Assembly (NCBI GenBank): GCA_002701365.1 | Contig: NZUK01000007.1 | Location: forward strand, 1 to 41,845 | DNA: 41,845 nucleotides | Direction of reading: 5' to 3' | DNA from: Flavobacteriales bacterium | Lineage (GTDB): Bacteria; Bacteroidota; Bacteroidia; Flavobacteriales; TMED113 | Part shown: piece by piece, positions 17,054 through 24,744 of the stretch | How positions within the stretch are numbered: the first letter of the stretch is position 1 | Layout of the letters: each line of letters starts with the position of its first letter | Translations under genes and position numbers: made by a program | The notes under the pieces: generated by a model | What the model was told of the DNA's origin: nothing | The model's database searches: none | The model's input: the letters and a program-made list of their open reading frames with translations, nothing else

Positions 17054-18207
17054 CTATATAGCTTGACTTCAGATGCGGTTATTTTTTCATCAGATAAAAT
17101 AATTAATCTTTCTATAATATTTCTTAATTCTCTGATGTTCCCTGGAAAAGGATGTTTGCTTAATAAATCTATTGCATCTGAATCAATTGTTTTTTCTTTT
17201 ATACCATTTTGTTTACATATAGTTTGTATAAAATATTTTATTAAAATTGGTATATCTGATTTTCTTTCTCTTAGACTTGGAACTTTAATCGGGATTACAC
17301 TTAATCTGTGTAGAAGATCTTCTCGAAAATTATTCTTTGCAATTTCTGTTTTTAAGTCTTTATTCGTAGCAGCAATAATTCTTACATCTACTTGAATTTC
17401 TTTTTCCCCACCAACCCTAGTGATTTTATTTTCTTGTAAGGCTCGTAATACTTTCGCTTGTGCAGATAAGCTCATGTCACCAATTTCATCAAGAAATAGA
17501 GTTCCTTGGTCTGCTAATTCAAATTTTCCTTTTTTTTGTTTATGGGCAGAAGTAAATGATCCTTTTTCATGGCCAAACAACTCACTTTCTATAAGTTCAG
17601 ACGGAATAGCAGCGCAGTTGACTTCTAGCATGGGAATTTTACTTCTGTTACTATGTTGATGAATTGCGTGAGCAACTAATTCTTTCCCTGTGCCATTCTC
17701 ACCAGTTATCAATACTCGCGCATTTGTTTTAGATATTTTTTGTATTATTTTTTCTAATTCACGTATTTGCACTGAATCTCCAACAATTCTATGCTTAGAA
17801 TCAACTTTCTTTTTAAGCCTTTTATTTTCAACTTTTAAATTTTGATTATTAAGTGCATTTCGAATTGTAGTAAGTAATCTATTTAAGTCAGGCGGTTTTG
17901 ATATATAATCATATGCTCCAATTTTAATACACTCTACCGCCGTTTCAAGGTCACCATGTCCAGAGATCATAATGAATGGGGTTTCTATATTTTGCTCCTT
18001 ACTTTTAGACAATACTTCTAGGCCGTCCATTTTAGGCATTTTTATATCACATATAACTAAGTCATATTCACTTTTAGACAATGTGTTTATACCTTGTTCA
18101 CCATTACTTGCTTCATGAATTATAAAATTTTTATTTTCATCTTGTAAGATGTTCTTCAATACGTTCCTTATTGCAATTTCATCTTCAATGATTAGAATTT
18201 TTGTCAT
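17050..18207 (-). CDS. NtrC-like response regulator lacking a DNA-binding domain
   Basis: The protein has a receiver domain at 1-120 with acidic pocket E8-D9 and phospho-acceptor D54 (VICDIKMPKMDG), then an AAA+ sigma-54 activator domain: Walker A GENGTGKE at 169-176, Walker B LFLDE with D240, the AATN and FREDL sensor regions, and GNIRELRN near the end. The sigma-54 contact loop is GSFTSA at 216-221 instead of GAFTGA. The protein stops at residue 385, soon after the AAA+ lid, without the Fis-type helix-turn-helix of 450-470-residue NtrC proteins. The stop is clean, with no helix-turn-helix frame downstream. From memory, close relatives of the same length are common in Bacteroidota. No sensor kinase is adjacent. 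It follows dnaJ after 10 bp. Confidence 0.9.
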   Translation of the reverse strand: MTKILIIEDEIAIRNVLKNILQDENKNFIIHEASNGEQGINTLSKSEYDLVICDIKMPKMDGLEVLSKSKEQNIETPFIMISGHGDLETAVECIKIGAYDYISKPPDLNRLLTTIRNALNNQNLKVENKRLKKKVDSKHRIVGDSVQIRELEKIIQKISKTNARVLITGENGTGKELVAHAIHQHSNRSKIPMLEVNCAAIPSELIESELFGHEKGSFTSAHKQKKGKFELADQGTLFLDEIGDMSLSAQAKVLRALQENKITRVGGEKEIQVDVRIIAATNKDLKTEIAKNNFREDLLHRLSVIPIKVPSLRERKSDIPILIKYFIQTICKQNGIKEKTIDSDAIDLLSKHPFPGNIRELRNIIERLIILSDEKITASEVKLYS

Positions 18208-18217
18208 AATTTTATCA

Positions 18218-19330
18218 TTATTGGTTGAACATTTCTTTTACTTTTTCAAAAAATGATTTTTGACCATTTGGTTTCGGTTTAAATTCTTGTGATTTTTTAT
18301 TTTTTTCAAAAAAATCTTGCTGTTCTTTTGTAATATTTTCGGGTGTCCAGATGTTAATGTGCACTAGCAAGTCTCCTTTGTGAGAAGATTCGATATCGGG
18401 AATGCCTTTTGATTTTAGTCTTAGTATTTTTCCGCTTTGAACTCCGCTTGGTATGTTAATTTTAGCTTTACCGTTAATTGTTGGTATTTCTACATTACAA
18501 CCTAAAACTGCATCAGGAATACTAATATATAAATCGTGGTGTAAATTAAGGCCCTCTCTTATAAGATCCTCGTTGTCCTCTTCCTCAATTAATACTAATA
18601 AGTCACCAGAAATTCCACTATAAGGTGGCTGGTTTCCTTTCTCTCTAATTTTTAATTGCATTCCTGAGGATACTCCAGCGGGAATATTGATTTCAGTTAA
18701 TTCTTCTACATTAATCATGCCTTGTGAGTCAGAACCTGAGCCTCTGTTTTGTAACATTTTACCCGTTCCTTGACAGTGGGAACATGTACTTGTAGTTTGC
18801 ATTTGGCCAAGAATTGTGTTTGCAATTTTTGTAACCCCACCAGTGCCATTACACACATTACATGTTGAATAAGTTGTGTCTTTTGCAGGTTTTAGACGTT
18901 TTATTTTAATCTTTTTACTAACGCCTTCAGCAATTTCTTTCAAGTTTAATTTGATTCGAATTCTAAGATTACTTCCTTTTATTGTTCTACTTCTAGACGA
19001 GCCACCGAATCCTCCACCGAATCCTCCACCGAATCCGCTGAAAATGTCTCCAAATTGGTCAAAGATATCTTCCATGTTCATGCCTCCTCCAAAGCCTCTG
19101 TTTCCGGACATTCCTTGATGCCCAAACTGATCATATCGCGATTTTTTTTCTCTGTTGCTTAGCACTTCATATGCTTCAGCAGCCTCTTTGAATTTGTCTT
19201 CAGCAGCTTCATTTCCAGGGTTCCTGTCTGGGTGGTACTTAATAGCTAATTTTCTATATGCTTGTTTAATCTCTTTTTCATTAGCGTTTCTTGGTACGCC
19301 AAGTACTTCATAATAATCTCTTTTACTCAT
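18218..19330 (-). CDS. dnaJ: Chaperone DnaJ (Hsp40), two-motif zinc domain
   Basis: DnaJ delivers unfolded clients to DnaK and stimulates its ATPase. The 370 residues contain the J domain with HPD at 33-35, a Gly/Phe linker (about 75-112) and the substrate-binding domains to the C-terminus. The zinc domain has only two CxxCxGxG motifs, CNVCNGTG at 157-164 and CSHCQGTG at 183-190, where E. coli DnaJ has four. By position these are motifs 2 and 3, which form zinc centre II; motifs 1 and 4 (centre I) are replaced by sequence without cysteine. Flavobacterial DnaJ proteins are known to me with the same form. It overlaps grpE by 4 bp; dnaK is elsewhere. Confidence 0.95.
   Translation of the reverse strand: MSKRDYYEVLGVPRNANEKEIKQAYRKLAIKYHPDRNPGNEAAEDKFKEAAEAYEVLSNREKKSRYDQFGHQGMSGNRGFGGGMNMEDIFDQFGDIFSGFGGGFGGGFGGSSRSRTIKGSNLRIRIKLNLKEIAEGVSKKIKIKRLKPAKDTTYSTCNVCNGTGGVTKIANTILGQMQTTSTCSHCQGTGKMLQNRGSGSDSQGMINVEELTEINIPAGVSSGMQLKIREKGNQPPYSGISGDLLVLIEEEDNEDLIREGLNLHHDLYISIPDAVLGCNVEIPTINGKAKINIPSGVQSGKILRLKSKGIPDIESSHKGDLLVHINIWTPENITKEQQDFFEKNKKSQEFKPKPNGQKSFFEKVKEMFNQ
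19002..19037. repeat. 12-bp tandem repeat in the dnaJ Gly/Phe linker
   Basis: Three copies of ccaccgaatcct (plus strand), the last differing in its final base, encode GGFG-type repeats at about residues 99-110 of DnaJ. The unit is a multiple of three, so copy-number change would keep frame. Such repeats are usual for Gly/Phe linkers. Confidence 0.85.
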
Positions 19331-19785
19331 TTTCCAATTATTACTTTAGGATATCTTATGATCTTGTCAGATAACATATACCCTGATTCAACTTCCTCTA
19401 TTATTTTACCTTTTTTATTTTTAGAATTAACAGGTGTACTACTAATTGCTTCATGTTTTTCTAGATCAAATACTTCATTTTTTTTAACAGCAATTTTATT
19501 TAAGTTTTGGTTTTTTAAAATATCAATCATTTTTTGACCGATTAATTCATATCCTTTAACATCTTTTTCATTGTTTTGAATTGCCCTTTCAAAGTCGTCA
19601 ATAATAGGTAAAATTGATGTGATTAAATTTTCTTTTGCATATTTTGCAAAATCTTCTTTCTCTTTAATAGTTCTTTTTTTATAGTTTTCAAATTCTGCAA
19701 CAAGTCTTAAGTATTTATCTTTTAGTAACTTAACTTCTTCTTCTTTCGTTGCTAATTCATCCTTAATTTTATTTTTTTTTGCCAT
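19327..19785 (-). CDS. grpE: Nucleotide exchange factor GrpE
   Basis: GrpE exchanges ADP for ATP on DnaK. The 152-residue protein begins with a Lys/Glu-rich coiled-coil (about 1-60, containing the family stretch [17 protein letters not shown]). The helical bundle follows, and the C-terminal beta domain shows [10 protein letters not shown] and [18 protein letters not shown], the part that contacts DnaK. Length is on the short side but normal for Bacteroidota. It overlaps dnaJ by 4 bp (ATGA), so the two are translationally coupled. The 78-bp gap separating it from murA upstream probably holds its own promoter, although no good TTTG-N19-TAnnTTTG match was found there. Confidence 0.94.
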   Translation of the reverse strand: MAKKNKIKDELATKEEEVKLLKDKYLRLVAEFENYKKRTIKEKEDFAKYAKENLITSILPIIDDFERAIQNNEKDVKGYELIGQKMIDILKNQNLNKIAVKKNEVFDLEKHEAISSTPVNSKNKKGKIIEEVESGYMLSDKIIRYPKVIIGK

Positions 19786-19862
19786 AATTATTTAGTTATA
19801 ATAATAAATTGTATATCAAATTTTAATCCAAACACGCATTTTGTGACATAATGACATTTTTA

Positions 19863-21164
19863 TTAATCTATTCTTTGAATATTAGCCCCTATTGCACGCA
19901 ATCTGTCATCAATATTTTCATAGCCTCTATCAATTTGTTCAATATTATGAATTGTGCTTTCACCATTTGCTGATAGTGCTGCAATGAGAAGAGAAATACC
20001 TGCCCTAATATCTGGTGATGTCATTGTTGTTCCTTTCAATTGGTATTGTCTATTAATTCCACTGATTGAAGCTCTATGTGGATCACATAAAATAATTTTA
20101 GCTCCCATGTCAATTAATTTATCGACAAAAAACAATCTGCTTTCAAACATTTTTTGATGAACTAATATGTTTCCATTTGCTTGTGTTGCTGTGACAATAA
20201 TTATACTTAGTAAATCCGGGCTGAAGCCAGGCCAAGGTGCGTCAGAAATTGTTAAAATGGAGCCGTTGATAAAAGTTTCTATATTGTATTTTTTTTGTTT
20301 TTGAACAATAATATCGTCGTTTTCTACTTTTAATTTAATTCCTAGTTTGCGAAAAATATTTAATGTATTTCCTAGATTTTTAATTGATGCATTTTTAATG
20401 CGTATTCTTGATTGTGTCATTGCTGCTAGTCCGATCCAACTTCCTATTTCAATCATGTCTGGTAGTATTTTGTGTTTGCATCCAGATAATTTCTTCACAC
20501 CATTAATAGTAATTAGATTAGAGCCAATACCATTAATTTTGGCTCCCATTTTACATAGCATATCACATAATTGTTGAATATATGGTTCACAAGCCGCATT
20601 GTATATTGTGGTTGTTCCTTTTGCTAAAACAGCCGTCATAACAATATTAGCTGTCCCAGTGACTGATGCTTCTTCAAGAAGTAAAAAATCTCCTTTAAGT
20701 TGATCGCAGGATATTTTATAAAAATCTTTTTGTAGTTTAAATTTAGCGCCTAGCTTAGAAAGCCCAACTAGGTGAGTATCTATACGTCTTCTTCCTATTT
20801 TATCACCACCTGGCGGGTAAAGTTTAGCGACATTAAACCTTGCTACTAGTGGCCCGACAAGCATGACAGATCCTCGAATTTTTTGACTAAGTTCTTTAAA
20901 TGATTTGCTGTTTAAGAATTTTAAATCAATATTTTTAGCTTCAAATGAAAATGTGTTCTTGCTGATTTTTTCAATTTTCACCCCTAATCCTTTTAATATG
21001 CTCATTAGGCACATGACATCATTAATTATGGGTACTTTTTGTATAATGATTTTTTTTTCTGTTAGTAGAGTCGCAGAGATCACCTGCAAGGCTTCATTTT
21101 TAGCTCCTTGAGGTGAAATATTTCCGGACAATTGTTTTCCGCCAATAATTTTAAAACTTGCCAT
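19863..21164 (-). CDS. murA: UDP-N-acetylglucosamine 1-carboxyvinyltransferase with Asp in place of catalytic Cys
   Basis: MurA transfers enolpyruvate from PEP to UDP-GlcNAc, the first committed step of peptidoglycan synthesis. The 433 residues include the N-terminal GAKNEAL loop (K22, N23), the LVGPLVARF segment, and the active-site loop PPGGDKIGRRRIDTH. In this loop D121 stands where E. coli has C115. Asp at this position is known from Mycobacterium, Chlamydia and Bacteroidota and makes the enzyme insensitive to fosfomycin, which alkylates the Cys; MurA with Asp remains active. The later SDAPWPGFSPDL and MTSPDIRAG stretches are intact. Its start codon directly abuts the DUF4290 stop, with zero gap. 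Confidence 0.96.
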   Translation of the reverse strand: MASFKIIGGKQLSGNISPQGAKNEALQVISATLLTEKKIIIQKVPIINDVMCLMSILKGLGVKIEKISKNTFSFEAKNIDLKFLNSKSFKELSQKIRGSVMLVGPLVARFNVAKLYPPGGDKIGRRRIDTHLVGLSKLGAKFKLQKDFYKISCDQLKGDFLLLEEASVTGTANIVMTAVLAKGTTTIYNAACEPYIQQLCDMLCKMGAKINGIGSNLITINGVKKLSGCKHKILPDMIEIGSWIGLAAMTQSRIRIKNASIKNLGNTLNIFRKLGIKLKVENDDIIVQKQKKYNIETFINGSILTISDAPWPGFSPDLLSIIIVTATQANGNILVHQKMFESRLFFVDKLIDMGAKIILCDPHRASISGINRQYQLKGTTMTSPDIRAGISLLIAALSANGESTIHNIEQIDRGYENIDDRLRAIGANIQRID

Positions 21165-21770
21165 TTACTTTTTTGAATAATGTTTCTTATTATTTTTCTT
21201 GAAAAAGGTTTTTTTTCGAGTCTGTACTTGTTGAAATACGGGAATTATTTTTGTTTTATCTAAATCAAGTTTTTTTTCAGAGAATTTCTCTAAATCATTC
21301 CATATCTGTATGTCTTGTACATTTGTTTGATTCCAATTTAAATATGCCCTTTTCATTTGTTGAGCAATTTGATCGACAGCATAGTTTTTAATATGTGAAT
21401 CTTTAATTTTAACAGCTTCTTGGATCAATAAAAGAATTAATTTGCCATAATGTTTATTTTTTACACTTCCTTGAGTATTATGAATTCTTAATTTGTCTTC
21501 TTTTTTTTCTTCTTTTTCGGCTTTCGGTGACGTGTAAGTGACATCTAATTTCCCTTCACACATCGTAAATAAATGGTCCCATAGCTTGTGTTTATATTCT
21601 TCGGCATCTCTTAGATGGGGGTTTAAATTCCCCATGATATTGATTAATACCTGGGCCTGTTGATTCCTTTTTTTGTCGTCTTTGATCTCAATTAAGCTTT
21701 TTGCCATCGTGTGAATATGCCTTCCGTATTCAGGAATTATTAACTGGAACTTATCGGTATTATATTTCAT
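21165..21770 (-). CDS. DUF4290 domain-containing protein (function unknown)
   Basis: The 201-residue soluble protein matches my recollection of the Bacteroidota-specific DUF4290 family, which often lies directly before murA. The conserved half is about 1-85, with IIPEYGRHIHTM, IMGNLNPHLRDAEEYKHKLW and DHLFTM. A charged linker of Lys and Glu (about 85-93) follows, then a helical second half, and a strongly basic tail from about 184 (KTRKK, FFKKNNKK). No signal peptide, membrane segment or catalytic motif is visible. It ends exactly where murA begins, so the two are made together. A role in cell-wall synthesis or its regulation is only suggested by this linkage. Confidence 0.85.
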   Translation of the reverse strand: MKYNTDKFQLIIPEYGRHIHTMAKSLIEIKDDKKRNQQAQVLINIMGNLNPHLRDAEEYKHKLWDHLFTMCEGKLDVTYTSPKAEKEEKKEDKLRIHNTQGSVKNKHYGKLILLLIQEAVKIKDSHIKNYAVDQIAQQMKRAYLNWNQTNVQDIQIWNDLEKFSEKKLDLDKTKIIPVFQQVQTRKKTFFKKNNKKHYSKK

Positions 21771-21830
21771 TCTATTGTTTTAATGTAATTGTGCCAAAAT
21801 TATGAAAGAAAAACTGTTTTTATTAAAATA

Positions 21831-24029
21831 TTATGGTATAATTTTAAATTTTGCAAATTTTGTTAGTAATAATTTTTCACCATAATCATCGAAAATGACA
21901 TTTATTTTTTGATTGCCACCACTAAGATCAATATTTTTTATTTCACCTTCTCCAAAAATATTATGGTTTATTTTTTGACCTATTTTAATATCCTCTCGGT
22001 ACTCATTAGAGTAGTTAGATTCCTTAATTTTGATTAATTTTTTTGCATTGATCGTAGGGGGCTTGTGAATTTTTTGGGTGTATTTAAATTTACGATGGTT
22101 ATTGTTTTTTATAAAAAGAGGGTTTATTTCATCGATAAAATCACTTTTTTCGCAATCATGAATTTTCCCAAATCTAAACCTATTTAAAGCATTTGATAGT
22201 GTTACTTTCTTAATACCTCTTGTAATTGCAACGTAGAGTAACCTTCTTTCTTCCTCTAAAAGTGTCTTTTGTTGTATGCTTTGTTGAGATGGAAAAAGAC
22301 CATTTTCTAGTCCTACAATATAAATGTAGGGAAATTCTAGTCCTTTAGACTGGTGTATTGTCATTAGTGAAACATATGATTTATCTTTCATTGCTTCTTT
22401 TGATTCGTCTAGTGAAATTTCATTTATGAAATTTGTTAATTTGTTATTTTTGTTCTTCATTGAAAATATTTTCATAGTGTTGACTAGTTCACTTATATTT
22501 TCTATTCTGCTAATATTTTCCGCTGTTGGATCATCTTCTAATCGCCTTATAATTCCAGTTGTCTGTATTAATTCTTCAATAATTTTAAATATGTTATCAT
22601 TTTGTTTGGAAATTAAATTATTGAGTACGTTTACAAATGACACAATATTATTTTTTCCATTTGATGAGACTGGCATGTTTTGTAATTCGTTGGAATTGAT
22701 AATAGACCAAATACTTTTGTTTTCAATTTCCGCTTGATGTCTAATTTTATCTATAGTTGTATTACCTATACCTCTTGTAGGGTAATTTATAACCCTGATA
22801 AGGGATTCGTTATCACTTTGATTTATTATTAATTTTAAATATGCTAAAACATCTTTAATTTCTTTTCTTTGGTAAAAAGATAATCCGCCAAAAATTTTAT
22901 AATTGATTCCACGTTTTCTTAATGCATCTTCAATTACTTTTGATTGACTATTAGTTCTATAAAGTACTGCATGGTGTGATGCAATTGATTGGGTTGTAAT
23001 TAAATTATCAATTATTGATGCTATTTCTTCCCCTTCTTCTCGTCCATTTCTATATGTAAATAATTGCATCTTTTCCCCTTCTTCGTTTTTGCTAAATATC
23101 TTTTTATCAATTTTTCTTTTGTTGTTTGCAATCAGTGAGTTCGCTGCATTGACAATATTCTGTGTTGATCTGTAATTTTGTTCTAGTTTAAATTCTAGAA
23201 CATTTTTATAAAAAGATTTAAAATTTAACATATTATTTATGTTGGCTCCACGAAAAGAGTATATGCTTTGCGAGTCATCTCCGACAACACATACATTTTG
23301 AAGAATTTGGCCGATTTGTTTGATGATTGTGTCCTGCGCTTTATTGGTGTCTTGATATTCGTCAATTAAAATGTATTGAAATGTATGTTGGTATTGATTT
23401 AAAATATCTGGATTATTTTTAAATAATTCATATGTTTTTAGCAATAGGTCGTCAAAATCAAAGCAGTTTGCCTGATAGCATAGGTTGCAATATTTTGTAT
23501 AAATTTCTGCAAAAAGAGGTCGCCTTATTTTCTTATCTTCCTCTATTAGTTCATAATTTTTCTTGTATTTTTCAAAATCAACAAGACTGTTTTTCATGAA
23601 AGAAATTCTTGAGAATATATATTTGGCGTTATATGTGTCTTTATCTAAATTGAGATCTTTTATTATTCTTCTAATTAACTTCATTGAGTCATCGTTGTCA
23701 TATATTGTAAAGTTCGGGGAGTAGTTTATAAGCCTCGCTTCTTTTCTTAATATTTTTGCAAATACTGAGTGAAATGTCCCCATCCATATAGACGATGTAT
23801 TTTTGTGATTTGTTATGTTGTTAATTCGTTCTACCATTTCTTTGGCAGCCTTGTTTGTAAATGTAAGGGCAAGTATGTTTTGGGGATCAATCCCAGAGTT
23901 AATTAAGTGTGCTATTCTCTCTGTAATTACTCTTGTTTTTCCTGATCCTGGACCAGCGATAATCATAATTGGACCATTTATTTGCTCTACTGCAGATTTT
24001 TGTTGAGGATTTAATGTGTCATTTGTCAT
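21831..24029 (-). CDS. UvrD/PcrA-type superfamily 1 DNA helicase
   Basis: This 3'-5' DNA helicase is of the PcrA/UvrD family, which acts in nucleotide excision repair, mismatch repair and replication restart. All SF1 motifs are visible in 732 residues: Walker A GPGSGKT at 26-32, LTFTNKAAKEM, GTFHSV, LIDEYQDTN (motif II), VVGDDSQSIYSFRGA (motif III), QNYRST (motif IV), MTIHQSKGLEFP (motif V) and LLYVAITRG (motif VI). The last 50 residues (about 680-732) form the tudor-like tail found in PcrA, with HNIFGEGEI. It is the first gene of the minus-strand block. DUF4290 follows after 60 bp; no strong terminator is seen between them. Confidence 0.94.
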   Translation of the reverse strand: MTNDTLNPQQKSAVEQINGPIMIIAGPGSGKTRVITERIAHLINSGIDPQNILALTFTNKAAKEMVERINNITNHKNTSSIWMGTFHSVFAKILRKEARLINYSPNFTIYDNDDSMKLIRRIIKDLNLDKDTYNAKYIFSRISFMKNSLVDFEKYKKNYELIEEDKKIRRPLFAEIYTKYCNLCYQANCFDFDDLLLKTYELFKNNPDILNQYQHTFQYILIDEYQDTNKAQDTIIKQIGQILQNVCVVGDDSQSIYSFRGANINNMLNFKSFYKNVLEFKLEQNYRSTQNIVNAANSLIANNKRKIDKKIFSKNEEGEKMQLFTYRNGREEGEEIASIIDNLITTQSIASHHAVLYRTNSQSKVIEDALRKRGINYKIFGGLSFYQRKEIKDVLAYLKLIINQSDNESLIRVINYPTRGIGNTTIDKIRHQAEIENKSIWSIINSNELQNMPVSSNGKNNIVSFVNVLNNLISKQNDNIFKIIEELIQTTGIIRRLEDDPTAENISRIENISELVNTMKIFSMKNKNNKLTNFINEISLDESKEAMKDKSYVSLMTIHQSKGLEFPYIYIVGLENGLFPSQQSIQQKTLLEEERRLLYVAITRGIKKVTLSNALNRFRFGKIHDCEKSDFIDEINPLFIKNNNHRKFKYTQKIHKPPTINAKKLIKIKESNYSNEYREDIKIGQKINHNIFGEGEIKNIDLSGGNQKINVIFDDYGEKLLLTKFAKFKIIP

Positions 24030-24073
24030 GTTATGATACTGATTAGTTTTGATTCAGAATAATGCATTTGTTA

Positions 24074-24101
24074 TGATAAATAAAATTATAACTATTTATC
24101 A
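24074..24101. repeat. 9-bp inverted repeat upstream of the helicase gene
   Basis: TGATAAATA at 24074-24082 and TATTTATCA at 24093-24101 are perfect complements separated by 10 bp, roughly one helical turn apart between the two arms. The dyad lies 44 bp before the helicase start and overlaps the -10-like end of a minus-strand TTGACA-N17-GATAAA sequence, so it is placed like an operator. In such A+T-rich DNA a chance dyad of this length is quite possible. Confidence 0.4.
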
Positions 24102-24254
24102 CAATAAGTGTGGTTTTTGTCAATATTTAATTTTCAAATATCGTTAGAATACAAGTTTATTCGTAATAATCTGAAAAACAGCCACTTAGATGTTGTTTTA
24201 TTATGTTAAAATGATCATTCATTGTCATGCTATTGTAAAAAAAGAAAATTTAGG

Positions 24255-24285
24255 TTTGATATAAAGATTAAATTTTATAGATTTG
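24255..24285 (+). promoter_or_regulatory. Promoter of the str-S10-spc-alpha ribosomal operon
   Basis: TTTG at 24255-24258, a 19-bp spacer, then TAGATTTG at 24278-24285 is a full match to the Bacteroidota vegetative consensus TTTG-N19-TAnnTTTG. It lies 61 bp before the rpsL ATG and is the best promoter match I found in the non-coding parts of the window. Transcription should begin near 24290-24293. No other convincing promoter was found inside the 17.5-kb cluster downstream, although it was not searched exhaustively. Confidence 0.78.
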
Positions 24286-24289
24286 CAAA

Positions 24290-24305
24290 CCATTTTGAAA
24301 AATGG
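24290..24305 (+). promoter_or_regulatory. Small hairpin at the predicted 5' end of the ribosomal operon mRNA
   Basis: The 16-nt ccattttgaaaaatgg is a perfect inverted repeat (7 bp each side of GA). As RNA it folds to 6 pairs with a UGAA loop. It begins 4 bp after the -7 element, exactly where transcription is expected to start, and about 41 nt remain between it and the rpsL start codon. It could protect the 5' end or be a regulatory site. Confidence 0.5.
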
Positions 24306-24346
24306 AATTTTAATAAGATTAATAACAGGTTAAAGCATCGACGATT

Positions 24347-24724
24347 ATGCCAACTATACAACAATTAGTTAGAAAAGGAAGGAAATCAATTGTGAAAAAG
24401 AGTAAGTCTCAAGCATTAAGTGCGTGCCCTCAAAGGAGAGGAGTATGTACTCGTGTTTATACTACAACACCAAAAAAACCAAACTCAGCTATGCGTAAGG
24501 TTGCCAGGGTAAGATTGACAAATGGTTATGAAGTAAATGCATATATTCCTGGGGAAGGTCACAATCTGCAAGAGCATTCAATTGTTCTGGTAAGAGGTGG
24601 TAGAGTAAAAGATTTACCAGGTGTTCGATATCATATTGTAAGAGGAGCTTTAGACACAGCAGGTGTTGAAGGTAGAAATCAAAGGAGATCAAAGTATGGA
24701 ACTAAAAAAGCGAAAAAAAAGTAA
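24347..24724 (+). CDS. rpsL: 30S ribosomal protein S12 (uS12)
   Basis: S12 sits at the decoding centre and controls accuracy of tRNA selection. The 125 residues are full length with a basic tail. The decoding loops are wild type: K43 in TPKKPNSAM and K88 in [11 protein letters not shown], the two positions where streptomycin-resistance changes occur, so the gene predicts streptomycin sensitivity at this target. The Asp after K88 is the residue that is methylthiolated in E. coli. It is the first gene of the operon, 61 bp downstream of the promoter, and rpsG follows after 20 bp. Confidence 0.97.
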   Translation: MPTIQQLVRKGRKSIVKKSKSQALSACPQRRGVCTRVYTTTPKKPNSAMRKVARVRLTNGYEVNAYIPGEGHNLQEHSIVLVRGGRVKDLPGVRYHIVRGALDTAGVEGRNQRRSKYGTKKAKKK

Positions 24725-24744
24725 TTAATTTAAATTAACTATTA

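Larger units (their letters stand above)
24030..24346. other. Divergent intergenic region between the helicase gene and rpsL
   Basis: These 317 bp are the longest non-coding stretch in the window. They hold a dyad at 24074-24101, a strong Bacteroidota promoter for the ribosomal operon at 24255-24285, and a small hairpin at 24290-24305. A minus-strand TTGACA-N17-GATAAA pair (complement of 24095-24123) faces the helicase gene. The part from about 24125 to 24250 is plain A+T-rich sequence in which I see no gene or RNA. Confidence 0.8.

Noticed and set aside
17050-18207. Truncation or frameshift as explanation for the missing helix-turn-helix of the regulator
   Set aside because: The frame ends cleanly right after the AAA+ lid, and the region downstream is the pheT coding sequence on the other strand; no displaced HTH frame is visible.
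19786-19862. Direct repeat tgacataa/tgacattt and a possible heat-shock promoter before grpE
   Set aside because: The repeat is short and imperfect, and no CIRCE element or good TTTG-N19-TAnnTTTG match was found.
21800-21825. AAAAACTGTTTTT palindrome between the helicase gene and DUF4290 as a terminator
   Set aside because: The stem is only five A-T pairs with a 3-nt loop, too weak to support a terminator.
24095-24123. Sigma-70-like TTGACA-N17-GATAAA on the minus strand before the helicase gene
   Set aside because: It has a good -35 but only four of six matches at -10, and Bacteroidota vegetative promoters use TAnnTTTG instead; not listed as a promoter, only noted beside the dyad.
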